Notes under the pieces: generated by a model
Database searches by the model: none
What the model saw: only the letters and a program-made list of their open reading frames with translations
Told to the model about the DNA's origin: nothing
Position numbers and translations under genes: made by a program
Part shown: positions 1 through 9,799 of the stretch, piece by piece
How positions within the stretch are numbered: the first letter of the stretch is position 1
Layout: the number at the start of each line of letters is the position of its first letter
Origin: Candidatus Saccharimonadota bacterium
GTDB lineage: Bacteria > Patescibacteriota > Saccharimonadia > Saccharimonadales > Saccharimonadaceae
Assembly: GCA_030528025.1 (NCBI GenBank)
Contig: JAUMZP010000001.1
Location: 310,001 to 374,000 of the forward strand
Reading direction: 5' to 3'
DNA: 64,000 nt

Positions 1-1
1 C

Positions 2-577
2 GACGACCCAGCACCGAACGCTTTTGCTACTGGCCGCGACCCCAAGCATGCCATTGTAGGCGTGACGACGGGCCTGCTGGAGATTATGGATGATCGTGAG
101 CTGACCGCTGTGCTGGCCCATGAGATGGGGCACGTCCAAAACTACGATATTCGGGTGAGTATGATTACCTTTGGTCTGGTGAGTGCGATTGGCCTAGTGT
201 CGGATATTGCACTGCGTATGCTGTGGTTCCGTGACAACGATGACCGCGAGACCAATCCGGTGCTGCTGGTGCTTGGTGTTATCGCCATCATCCTCGCACC
301 CATCGTGGCGGCCATTATGCAAATGGCGGTGAGTCGCCAGCGTGAGTACCTGGCCGATGCGACTGGTGCACTAACGACACGCGACCCAGCTGGCCTGGCT
401 AGCGCGCTGGGTAAGCTGCAGGCATACACTCGCCCGATGGAGAAGCAGGTCAGCTCAAGCGCTAATATGTTTATGGTGAACCCGCTCAAGCCGGGGTTCT
501 TTAGCCGGTTATTTAGCACCCACCCACCGCTTGAAGATCGTATCAAGCGTCTCAACGAAGATATGAACAAATGGTAG
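2..577 (+). CDS. htpX: HtpX-family M48 zinc metalloprotease, 5' truncated by window edge
   Basis: This is the C-terminal part of a membrane-bound protease that degrades misfolded or surplus membrane proteins. The frame is open from base 2 and has no start in the window. It begins with the typical PNAFATGRDPKHA stretch, followed by LAHEMGHVQNYD, which holds the HExxH zinc site. Two hydrophobic segments follow, then SRQREYLADA, which supplies the third zinc ligand (Glu), and a C-terminal THPPLEDRIKRL signature. The family is usually about 290-300 aa, so roughly 100 N-terminal residues lie upstream. The next gene starts 2 nt after the stop, which suggests co-transcription. The family assignment is secure. 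Confidence 0.95.
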   Translation, partial: DDPAPNAFATGRDPKHAIVGVTTGLLEIMDDRELTAVLAHEMGHVQNYDIRVSMITFGLVSAIGLVSDIALRMLWFRDNDDRETNPVLLVLGVIAIILAPIVAAIMQMAVSRQREYLADATGALTTRDPAGLASALGKLQAYTRPMEKQVSSSANMFMVNPLKPGFFSRLFSTHPPLEDRIKRLNEDMNKW

Positions 578-578
578 G

Positions 579-1832
579 GTGGTGACTGTGGCAAAAAAAA
601 CAACAAAGTCAACTCGCCGCTCATCATCACGCACCGCTCTCACGGTGACTACGAGCCAACATTGCTCAAAAAAAGAGGCAAAACACCTTGACGTTGCAAA
701 AAATGCAACATCATCCTCTCGCGGTACTGCTTCCACAAAAGCCCGCTCGCAGCACTCGAATGATGCTCTATCGACGCGACCCAGCTGGCGCGCCAACCTC
801 CATTGGCGTACCTGGCAGGCTCGCGGTGGTAGGGTAGTAGCGAGCAGCCGTCAATGGTTGCATAATTTACAACTGAGACGGCCGCATCGAAGCTTCCGTC
901 GCACTCGTCGACGTGATTATGCGCGTTCATTGCAATTACCAGGCTACGTCGTCTTTACTGCACAAGCGATGCGGATGGTGCGGGCGCACTGGTGGACGTT
1001 CTGTCTCTTGGCGGTGTTTTATGCTGTGCTGCTCTTGGCGCTTGGGGCGATTACCAACCAAGCGATGTACGACCGCCTGCAGAGTATGCTAGCAGAGTCG
1101 GGCAAGGATATTCTTACTGGTGCCTGGGGCAAGCTAGGCGAGGCAGGGCTCCTCATGGTGACGGCCTTCGGTACGGGCAGCGGCAATCTTAGCGCTGACC
1201 AGCAGCTCTATGTGGTGCTGGGCTTTTTGTTGGTGTGGCTCACCACGGTGTGGTTGTTACGCGAGTATAAGGCAGGACGAGTGCCACGTCTGCGTGATGG
1301 GCTGTATAATGCCTGTGCACCACTGGTAGCCACGCTGATGATTGTTCTCGTCTTCCTCGTGCAGCTTATTCCGCTAGGGGCGATGGCGCTGGTGTATATC
1401 GGTCTGTCGAGTAATGGAGTGATTAGCGAAGGATTTGGCTCGATGCTCTTCTATGTGCTACTAGCTACTGTGGCAGTGCTGACGCTCTATTGGGGTACGA
1501 GCACCTTCATTGCGCTTGTGGTGGTGACACTGCCTGGTATGTACCCTATGCGGGCGCTGGCAGCGGCGGGCGATTTGGTGGTAGGGCGACGGCTGCGGAT
1601 ATTGTACCGGCTGCTGTGGCTATTTGGCAGTGTGGCAGTGCTGTGGTGTGTGGTGATGATCCCTGCTATTCTCCTTGATGCCTGGCTCAAGCACCTATGG
1701 CAATGGTACGCCTCTGTGCCGACGATGCCCGTCCTAGCGGGCTTCATCAGCTCGGTGACAATGGTATGGTGTGCAGCGTATATCTACCTCCTTTATCGCA
1801 AGATTGTTGATGATACGGCAGCACCAGCGTAA
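579..1832 (+). CDS. Polytopic membrane protein with basic Ser/Thr/Arg-rich N-terminus, unknown function
   Basis: I do not recognise the family. The 417-residue protein opens with about 125 hydrophilic residues rich in Ser, Thr, Arg and Lys, likely disordered and cytoplasmic. Five to seven hydrophobic segments follow between about residues 130 and 410, including strongly hydrophobic stretches near 135-158, 208-228, 248-278 and 345-370. A GTG start 2 nt after htpX is used here; further GTG codons 3 and 9 nt downstream are alternatives, so the exact start is uncertain. The tight coupling to htpX suggests a membrane-homeostasis role, but that is inference from position only. Confidence 0.7.
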   Translation: MVTVAKKTTKSTRRSSSRTALTVTTSQHCSKKEAKHLDVAKNATSSSRGTASTKARSQHSNDALSTRPSWRANLHWRTWQARGGRVVASSRQWLHNLQLRRPHRSFRRTRRRDYARSLQLPGYVVFTAQAMRMVRAHWWTFCLLAVFYAVLLLALGAITNQAMYDRLQSMLAESGKDILTGAWGKLGEAGLLMVTAFGTGSGNLSADQQLYVVLGFLLVWLTTVWLLREYKAGRVPRLRDGLYNACAPLVATLMIVLVFLVQLIPLGAMALVYIGLSSNGVISEGFGSMLFYVLLATVAVLTLYWGTSTFIALVVVTLPGMYPMRALAAAGDLVVGRRLRILYRLLWLFGSVAVLWCVVMIPAILLDAWLKHLWQWYASVPTMPVLAGFISSVTMVWCAAYIYLLYRKIVDDTAAPA

Positions 1833-1916
1833 GGTGGCGTGCCTCGGCAGCGTGTTGTTGGATAAGATATGTGCGTGATTGGCGGGAAATAAACTACCTT
1901 CTCTAGTATGGCGGTA

Positions 1917-2056
1917 GCTTGTCCTCTCCACATCCCTCCGATAGAACACTATAAGGGTCGATGTCTCCCAGACATCGACCTCTTGACGCCAGGGCTGAAA
2001 ACTCGTTATTACAACGAGTTTTCACGCTCCATCGGATGAATATGGAGAGGACAAGC
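1917..2056. ncRNA. Structured RNA candidate, copy 1
   Basis: A perfect 14-bp outer stem (1917-1930 with 2043-2056) encloses two perfect hairpins. Hairpin A is 1956-1966 with 1970-1980 (11 bp, 3-nt loop). Hairpin B is 1996-2007 with 2013-2024 (12 bp, 5-nt loop). Between them lies ACGCCAGGGCTGA, and CGCTCCATCGGATGAA follows hairpin B. A second element at 20530-20707 keeps the unpaired core words and the stem layout while stem sequences differ, as expected of a conserved RNA and not of a recent DNA duplication. I do not recognise a known Rfam family. The strand is not proven; the motif as written reads on the + strand. It sits between the membrane protein gene and ligA. Confidence 0.6.
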
Positions 2057-2171
2057 GCGAGATGCAGTAAGGAACTACTTTTAGATTAAATATATGCTGC
2101 AGTATGGTTACAATGAATCTTCTCTTAAAACACTGCACTCATCGCCAAATTCCGCTATACTAAAGCAGTAA

Positions 2172-4340
<2,169 letters not shown>

Positions 4341-4358
4341 TAAACAGGAGAAAGATAC

Positions 4359-4964
4359 ATGGCAACCCCAGAACAACCACAAAGAGACGAATTAATCGCT
4401 GCAGTAAAAAGCATGGCGCCATTTCCAATTCTCATGGCAACCTTTATGCTTGTGTATGCTGTGTGGTTTGGCGTGGCGTGGAGTGTTGTTGGTTGGGCAG
4501 TCTTTGCACTATTTGGTGTGTATGCGGTATGGCTGATTTTTTGTGGCGTGCAGCATATCCGTGTGACGAAAAAATTGCCCAAGCCAGCACCAACGCCAGC
4601 CAGCAAACGGATCGCTAAGCAGATGCAGCTGCTGAGTACGGTGTCGTATGCACCACTATGGATTATCTTTGCGCTGCTTGGCATGTTCCAGCAGCAGATT
4701 TATATCATACCGGTGCTTGTGCTGATTGTTGGGCTGCACTTCATTCCCCAGGCGAAGATCTTTGACCGGACGATTGATTATTATCTTGCACCTCTCCCCA
4801 TCTGCACTGCATTGATTGGCTTCTACCTTGCCTTTGCAACGAGTACTTCGTGGCAGGCGGTCTATGCTGTTAGCAGCATTGGCGGGGCACTCGCAACCGC
4901 AGGATATGGCCTATACATGGTGCTAGGCCACAAGCAGCTCATGAACCAAATAAACCACGCGTAA
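4359..4964 (+). CDS. Multi-pass membrane protein, unknown function
   Basis: This 201-residue protein has about six hydrophobic segments: roughly residues 22-44, 47-66, 96-113, 115-130, 145-160 and 168-185. A short charged loop KKLPKPAPTPASKR separates the first two from the rest. AGGAGA lies 7 nt before the ATG. It starts 18 nt after ligA on the same strand, so it is probably co-transcribed with it. No catalytic motif is visible. I cannot name the family with confidence; it resembles small bacterial integral membrane DUF proteins. Confidence 0.75.
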   Translation: MATPEQPQRDELIAAVKSMAPFPILMATFMLVYAVWFGVAWSVVGWAVFALFGVYAVWLIFCGVQHIRVTKKLPKPAPTPASKRIAKQMQLLSTVSYAPLWIIFALLGMFQQQIYIIPVLVLIVGLHFIPQAKIFDRTIDYYLAPLPICTALIGFYLAFATSTSWQAVYAVSSIGGALATAGYGLYMVLGHKQLMNQINHA

Positions 4965-5156
4965 GAACTATACGACGCCGCACGCCTAATCGGCTGGCTT
5001 GCAAAAAGCAAGTAAAAATAAGCGTATAGAATCATCTGAACATATCACACTATGATTCAAAAATATAATCCTAGAAAGGGGAATGGTAAATAATAGAAAT
5101 TAATAACAACAAGAGCAAAATCACACTAGATATCAGTCTATAACAGAGGTACTATC

Positions 5157-5666
5157 ATGAGTATGACAGACAATACGTACAACAAATCGACCATGGCTGG
5201 CTTCTTTCTAGATGGCTGGTATGTCTTTGATAACTTTGCGACATGCCAGGTTGAGTGGCACGGCGTGCTGCACCCGACGAGCGAACATGCCCACCAAGCG
5301 GCGCATTTTTTTGATACCAATCCAGCCCGGGATGAGCAGGTGCACTTGTGTCGCTCGCCGCGCTTAGCGTCTGATTTTGCCAACCAGCATAAGGCTGAAG
5401 AAGACCTCAATTGGGACGATAAAAAGGCGGCAATTATGGAAGAAATTGTACGCTGCAAGATTGCTCAGCACGATCTTGTGCGGGAGACACTCATTGCATC
5501 GGGCGATCGATATATCGTGGAGATGAATGACGATGACAGCTTTTGGGGTTGGGGCAGCGACCATGCTGGGCGCAATGAGTTTAGCAAGATCTGGATGCGT
5601 CTGCGGGATGAATTGCAAAATACAAGTGAGAATAATACCATGAATGGTGATGAACAAAATTCATGA
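5157..5666 (+). CDS. NADAR-domain protein (YbiA/riboflavin-intermediate N-glycosidase type)
   Basis: NADAR proteins hydrolyse N-glycosidic bonds in riboflavin-pathway intermediates or ADP-ribose derivatives and occur in nucleotide-salvage and anti-phage contexts. The sequence shows the family course: FDNFATCQVEWHGVLHPTSE near the N-terminus, the EHAHQAAHFF helix, a central DWD-like NWDDKKAAIMEEI segment, then ETLIASGD, DSFWGWG and a final GRNEFSKIWMRLRDEL helix. Its 171 aa is close to the usual family size. The start is supported by CAGAGG upstream. The next two genes also act on nucleotides by homology, which suggests a house-cleaning group. The exact substrate cannot be read from sequence. 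Confidence 0.85.
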   Translation: MSMTDNTYNKSTMAGFFLDGWYVFDNFATCQVEWHGVLHPTSEHAHQAAHFFDTNPARDEQVHLCRSPRLASDFANQHKAEEDLNWDDKKAAIMEEIVRCKIAQHDLVRETLIASGDRYIVEMNDDDSFWGWGSDHAGRNEFSKIWMRLRDELQNTSENNTMNGDEQNS

Positions 5667-5755
5667 TGAAATCCTTGTGAGATAATAGCAACTCTTAATA
5701 GTAGGCTATATAATCCCAAAAAACCCAACAACCAACAGGCAAGGAGGATAAGGCA

Positions 5756-6162
5756 ATGGTGCGATTCTATCTCGAAAAGCTCGTACGTGACAAGGTTGTC
5801 GAGAAATGCAAGGCCGACCCGCAGGTGCTCCATATCAGTTGGATCGCGCGGCGTATCGCTGTGAGTTACAGCGCAAGATTTATGAGGAAGCAAACGAAAT
5901 TCCACTGGGCGATGATAGGCTAGAAGAGGCGCTGCAGGAGCTGGCGGATGTGCAGGCTGTTCTCGATGCACTGCGCGATGATTTTGGCTTTTCGCCTCAG
6001 CAGGTGCAAGACGCAGTGGTGCGCAAAGCTGCGCACGCTGGCGGCTTCCAAAAGCGCTACTATATTGCGTACAACGATCTAGCGGAAGATAGCAAATGGG
6101 TCGAGGTTTTTCGGGCGCAGCCAGAGAAGTATCGAGAAGAGAAGTACAAAGGAGATAAATGA
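5756..6162 (+). pseudogene. MazG / phosphoribosyl-ATP pyrophosphohydrolase-like gene with a -1 frameshift
   Basis: Two reading frames together make one recognisable protein. The ATG at 5756, after a strong AAGGAGGA ribosome site, encodes an N-terminal FYLEKLVRDKVVEKCKADPQ typical of the LVRDKI-type PRA-PH-like family. That frame then stops. The frame open to 6162 encodes the remainder: ELQRKIYEEANEI, EALQELADVQAVLDAL, and a C-terminal KAAHAGGFQKRYYI. The switch falls near 5838-5848 and equals loss of one base. The full-length product would be about 135 aa, as in the family. It may be a real pseudogene, a sequencing error or frameshifting; read-level checking would decide. Its stop overlaps the next start. 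Confidence 0.75.
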
Positions 6163-6716
6163 TGCAGCAACCACTATTCATCACGGGCAACCAACACAAG
6201 GCTGACTACCTAGCGCGCATGCTTGATATGCCGCTAGAACATCGCAAGATAGATTTGGTAGAGATTCAATCATCTTCGCCCGAGGAGGTTGTTCGACACA
6301 AAGTGCGTGAAGCGTATGAGCTTGCCCAGCGGCCAGTCCTTGTGGAAGATGTGTCGCTGGGGTTTGCGGCGCTGAATGGATTACCCGGCCCATTCATTAA
6401 GTTCTTCGTCGAAGCGCCAGATGGGTTGGAAAAATTATGCCGTATGCTTGATGGATTTGACGATCGATCGGCACTGGCAGTAGGTGTGTTTGGTTACTAT
6501 GATGGCTGTGAGATGCACATTTTTCGCAGTGAGCTACCTGGCAGTATTGCAGCACATCCGCGAGGCGACAGTGGCTTTGGTTGGGACAAAATATTTTGCC
6601 CAGATGGCTATAATGGCCGGACGCGCGCTGAGTTATCGCCAGAAGAAGACGCAGCGACGTATCACATTATTAAACCAATTGCGGTAGTTCGCGAATTTTT
6701 ACAAACTCATAAGTGA
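6159..6716 (+). CDS. Non-canonical purine NTP pyrophosphatase (ITPase/Ham1-like)
   Basis: Family members hydrolyse dITP/XTP to monophosphates and protect nucleic acids from deaminated purines. FITGNQHKADYLARML at the N-terminus matches the phosphate-binding TGNxxK motif. VLVEDVSLGFAALNGLPGPF matches the catalytic Asp loop, and GDSGFGWDKIFCPDGY the central FGYDPxF-like region. The usual C-terminal SHRxxA motif is replaced here by a TYHIIKP stretch, so base recognition may differ from RdgB. The start overlaps the preceding frameshifted gene by ATGA (a second ATG follows at 6162). Its length of 185 aa is normal. Confidence 0.88.
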   Translation: MMQQPLFITGNQHKADYLARMLDMPLEHRKIDLVEIQSSSPEEVVRHKVREAYELAQRPVLVEDVSLGFAALNGLPGPFIKFFVEAPDGLEKLCRMLDGFDDRSALAVGVFGYYDGCEMHIFRSELPGSIAAHPRGDSGFGWDKIFCPDGYNGRTRAELSPEEDAATYHIIKPIAVVREFLQTHK

Positions 6717-7172
6717 TATTTTGTACAACTTCTACCACTGTTATTTTTATGAATCGAACATTAATTTTATTCACCATGATTAATACATGACTGAATATTG
6801 ATGGTATGGTAGGTAGTAGAATGCACACTTATGACAAAATTTAATAGTGAATTTTCTTTGAGTATATTCAATATTATTGTATAGGAGAATGGCAACTAGT
6901 GTCGTCTCGAATCTTGATTTCTCGCTATCAGAGAGTACGAGGACGGCACAAAGATAAGTACTTTACTTGCAATGTGCAACCAAAAAACAGGCTCATCTAC
7001 CTGCACTGCGACAGAAAAAGCAAACGACAAAAAGCGCTCTGGCGCAGTAGCAAATCGATACGTGAACCAAGATAATCACCGCAGAAAAGAGAGCACGAAG
7101 AGAATACGACAAAGAAAACGATTGCAAAAAGCAAGCAAGAAATCACTAGCCTGGGTGAATGAATTGCGCAAT
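6717..7172. other. Mostly non-coding stretch with ambiguous short ORFs
   Basis: Bases 6717-6890 are AT-rich and show no convincing gene. From 6889 three plus-strand frames stay open for a while: ATG at 6889 (22 codons, overlapping a ribosome-like AGGAGA), GTG at 6899 (about 60 very basic codons), and ATG at 6972 (76 codons, Lys/Arg-rich, running into the pta stop region). A-rich composition alone can produce such basic ORFs. None has a well-spaced ribosome site, so I do not call any as a gene. Confidence 0.3.
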
Positions 7173-8126
7173 TTATTCAGTCGCCATACTACCAACGATT
7201 AAGCTCGCGCCAATCACATCATCAACGCTCGAGCCACGCGATAGGTCGCTGATTGGCCGTGCGAAGCCTTGCAGAATAGGGCCGTAGGCGTGGCCACCAG
7301 CCAGGTGCTCGGCCAGCTTGTAGGCAATGTTGCCAGAGTTGAGATCGGGGAAAACGAGGACGTTGGCCTGCCCGGCGACAGGGCTGATAGGGGCTTTTTT
7401 GTGGCCAATGGCGGGGACGAGAGCGGCGTCAAACTGGAGCTCACCATCGATACGGAGTTCTGGCTGGCGGGCTTGCACCTCTGCGAGAGCGTGGCGAATT
7501 GTTTCGACACTTTGGCCGCCAGCACTGCCGAGCGTCGAGTAGGAAAGCAGTGCAATGCGGGGCTGCCAGCCAAGACGAGTGGCACTCAAGGCGCTGGCTC
7601 TAGCAATGGCGGCTAGGCCAGCGGCATCTGGTGTGATGTTCATCCCGCAGTCGGCAAAGATGAGTAAGCCGTCCTCTCCGCCAGCGAAGTGAGGCATATC
7701 CATCACGAAGAAACTCGATGCATAGCGCACCCCCGGCGCCAGGCCAACGACCTTCAGCGCAGCCCGCAATACCGCAGTGGTGGGGTGGTCAATGCCGGCC
7801 ACCATAGCATCAAACGTGCCATCGTGAAGCAGCTGGGCTGCGTAGGTGAGAGGGGCAAGGGGAGGTGTATCGGCGGTGTTTGCAGATGTCGTATCGTGTT
7901 GGTGGGGCACTGTCATAATCTCGATGCCATTAAGCGAGATACCTGCATCGGCAGCAGCCTGCTTGACAGCAGTTGGGTTATCCGAAACAAGCACAGGCCG
8001 AGCAGCATGCCAATCGGCTAGCTGGCGTATGGCGCTGAGGATAATGGGGTTGGTACCTTCTGGGTAGGCGATGCGCGGCGGGTGAGTAGCGAGCGCATCA
8101 CGGAGGGTGAGTATACGCTGATTCAT
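7173..8126 (-). CDS. pta: Phosphate acetyltransferase
   Basis: Converts acetyl-CoA and phosphate to acetyl phosphate and CoA in fermentative energy metabolism. The 317-aa length matches the short single-domain Pta form. The C-terminal block contains the family signatures: GQANVLVFPDLNSGNIAYK, then YGPILQGFARPISDLSRGSS. Earlier, YASSFFVMDMP and FADCGMNITPDA match the acyl-CoA pocket region. No acetate kinase gene is in the window. The start has no Shine-Dalgarno sequence; a TATACT box ends 6 nt before the ATG, implying a leaderless transcript. It is divergent from the GNAT gene, with overlapping promoters. Confidence 0.95.
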   Translation of the reverse strand: MNQRILTLRDALATHPPRIAYPEGTNPIILSAIRQLADWHAARPVLVSDNPTAVKQAAADAGISLNGIEIMTVPHQHDTTSANTADTPPLAPLTYAAQLLHDGTFDAMVAGIDHPTTAVLRAALKVVGLAPGVRYASSFFVMDMPHFAGGEDGLLIFADCGMNITPDAAGLAAIARASALSATRLGWQPRIALLSYSTLGSAGGQSVETIRHALAEVQARQPELRIDGELQFDAALVPAIGHKKAPISPVAGQANVLVFPDLNSGNIAYKLAEHLAGGHAYGPILQGFARPISDLSRGSSVDDVIGASLIVGSMATE

Positions 8127-8146
8127 ACATATAGTATAATCAATAC
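8127..8146. promoter_or_regulatory. Overlapping divergent -10 boxes for pta and the GNAT gene
   Basis: Only 20 bp separate the two start codons. On the + strand TATAAT (8135-8140) is followed by 6 nt and the GNAT ATG. On the - strand TATACT (8138-8133) is followed by 6 nt and the pta ATG. The two -10 boxes share four base pairs. A start site about 7 nt past each box would put the mRNA 5' end at the start codon. Simultaneous occupation by two polymerases looks impossible, so the pair may be mutually exclusive. Confidence 0.65.
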
Positions 8147-8644
8147 ATGGAAGAACTCATAATCGAACAAGCAACCGCCGTCAGCCAGGCTGATGTGGTG
8201 GCAATCGCAGTACTGGGCGATGTGCTGCACCAAGCCGGAACAACCGCGCCAACTACTCCAACTACCTCTGATGCAGCGGCGATGGACGCTTTGCGTCAGG
8301 TTCTTGAAGCAGTGATCGATGCTGAGAATCAAGTTCTACTCCTCGCCCGCCTTGATGGCAAGGTGGTGGGTATGGCAACGCTCGCGCTGCTGGTGGGGCC
8401 GATCGCTGGGCGTAAGATCTACCTCGATGATTTTGTGACCGACCCATCGGTGCAGGGCAAGGGGGTTGGCTCGCGGCTGTGGAATGCGATGCTGAGCTGG
8501 GGTCAGCAGCATGGTGCGACCAAGCTCACTTTCACCTCCAACCCTAAGCGTCAAGCAGCCCATCGCTTTTATTTCCATAAGGGCGCAACGATCTATAACA
8601 CGACAGTGTTTGAGAAGACTATCGAGCAAAAGTCTGAGCTGTAA
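8147..8644 (+). CDS. GNAT-family N-acetyltransferase
   Basis: Transfers an acetyl group from acetyl-CoA to an amine; the substrate is unknown. Motif A is clear at about residues 91-112, with LDDFVTDPSVQGKGVGSRLW containing the Q-x-x-G-x-G/A pyrophosphate-binding turn. Motif B follows in NPKRQAAHRFYFHKGA, typical of the C-terminal helix and strand. Its 165 aa is normal. An Ala/Thr-rich linker sits near residues 30-45. It shares a 20-bp divergent promoter with pta, whose product uses the same cofactor pool. That may mean linked control through acetyl-CoA or acetyl phosphate, but this is inference. Confidence 0.88.
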   Translation: MEELIIEQATAVSQADVVAIAVLGDVLHQAGTTAPTTPTTSDAAAMDALRQVLEAVIDAENQVLLLARLDGKVVGMATLALLVGPIAGRKIYLDDFVTDPSVQGKGVGSRLWNAMLSWGQQHGATKLTFTSNPKRQAAHRFYFHKGATIYNTTVFEKTIEQKSEL

Positions 8645-8729
8645 GCTTTCTTTGACGAGAGCAACAGACAAAAGAGATGTAAGCCACTGCTGATGATATT
8701 AAAACTCGACTAGCATATTTTAGACAAAC

Positions 8730-8759
8730 AAGAAACCGGCTATTTATAGCCGGTTTCTT
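8730..8759. terminator. Bidirectional hairpin terminator
   Basis: A perfect 13-bp stem (8730-8742 with 8747-8759) and 4-nt loop lie between the convergent GNAT and CAP-protein genes. It reads into pyrimidine-rich DNA on the + strand and may serve both genes. Confidence 0.75.
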
Positions 8760-8807
8760 CTCTGCCTGAGCAAGTGTTTTCTCTCAGATATTCTTGCTTA
8801 TCCTCTC

Positions 8808-9578
8808 CTAGCGGCAGAACTGCATGGCAATGTAGTATTGGTCGCCTTTTTGCGTTAGGCCAATGCCAGCTTTGTCGTAATCGCCCGAGAACATGATCTT
8901 GTTGTGTGGTGGGGAATTGATCCATACATCCGTGGCTTGTTGCTCGTTGTATGAGATCGGCACGAGCTCAAGAATCTCACCACTGGTGCGGCAGCTGTAG
9001 AGTTGCTTCAGGCGGTCGAGGCCGCCATCGTGGCTGAGCTTATTAATCTGCGCATTGTAGGCCGACTGAGTACGCGAGCTTGTATCGATCTGCTCGATGC
9101 GCTGCACACTACCGAGCGAACGCGCTGCCCGCTCCTTGTTGACTGTCACAAAGACACGGTCAACAAACTCCAGCGATGGCACGTTGGAGTTAGAACTTGA
9201 CTTATTATTCGATGGATTGCTCTTTTGGGCGTTGCTCTTCGAGCGCGTATTCGAACCAGACGAAGCGCCATTGGTTGCGGCTGGCTTTTGCTCAGCTGCT
9301 GGCGTTGGCGTTGGTGTCTCGCTGGGCTTCGACGCTGGCTTGATAGCCTTGGGAGAAGCGTTGGAGGCGATGATTATCTTGATAGCTTGGTTGCGCTGCG
9401 CGGATGGCTGATCGGACGGCGCTAATGCCTTGGCCATATGTCCACCGGTTGTTGCACTTGTTGTATTGTATGCAGGCGCTGACGAACCACTCTTTGGCTG
9501 GGCTGCTACGATGACACCCGCGCCTGCGAAGACGATCATTGTACCAGCTATGCCATACACGAGTCTCTTCATACTCAT
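8808..9578 (-). CDS. Secreted CAP (SCP/CRISP-like) domain protein
   Basis: An extracellular or membrane-tethered protein of 256 aa. The ATG at 9578 (a second at 9572) opens a signal or anchor segment, RLVYGIAGTMIVFAGAGVIV. A long Ser/Asn/Thr/Pro-rich linker runs to about residue 145. The CAP domain follows with NKERAARSLG, the KLSHDGGLDRL histidine helix and the diagnostic SPPHNKIMFSGDYDKAGIG block near the C-terminus. Bacterial CAP domains are often envelope-associated and of unknown enzymatic role. A longer frame extends upstream to 9743, but the residues added look non-native. A TATGCT box lies 12 nt before the ATG. Confidence 0.88.
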   Translation of the reverse strand: MSMKRLVYGIAGTMIVFAGAGVIVAAQPKSGSSAPAYNTTSATTGGHMAKALAPSDQPSAQRNQAIKIIIASNASPKAIKPASKPSETPTPTPAAEQKPAATNGASSGSNTRSKSNAQKSNPSNNKSSSNSNVPSLEFVDRVFVTVNKERAARSLGSVQRIEQIDTSSRTQSAYNAQINKLSHDGGLDRLKQLYSCRTSGEILELVPISYNEQQATDVWINSPPHNKIMFSGDYDKAGIGLTQKGDQYYIAMQFCR

Positions 9579-9716
9579 ATTACCCAGCGTAGCATAGATA
9601 TGACAGGATGTGAAATAAGATTTGTGAAAAACTGGCTCGCAACAGAGGCAAAAATTGTGAGAAAAATAAGAAAAATAGCGCGAAAGCGCCAATATAGTAT
9701 GTATAAACAAGGTTAG

Positions 9717-9761
9717 CTCACCACTCACCGGAATGCAGTGCACTCGACGGTGAGTGGTGAG
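9717..9761. repeat. Inverted repeat upstream of the CAP gene
   Basis: A 14-bp perfect inverted repeat, CTCACCACTCACCG with its complement, encloses 17 nt that contain the smaller palindrome TGCAGTGCA. It lies between the upstream membrane-protein gene (- strand) and the CAP gene. There is no T-run on either side, so a simple terminator is not obvious. It could be an operator or a stable leader hairpin. Confidence 0.5.
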
Positions 9762-9799
9762 GGCGGACTTATGGGGATACGAATGTGATGACTATCTCT

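Noticed and set aside
6889-7202. Three overlapping basic ORFs upstream of and into the pta stop region
   Set aside because: A-rich DNA gives Lys/Arg-rich open frames by chance; none has a well-spaced ribosome site, and they compete with each other.
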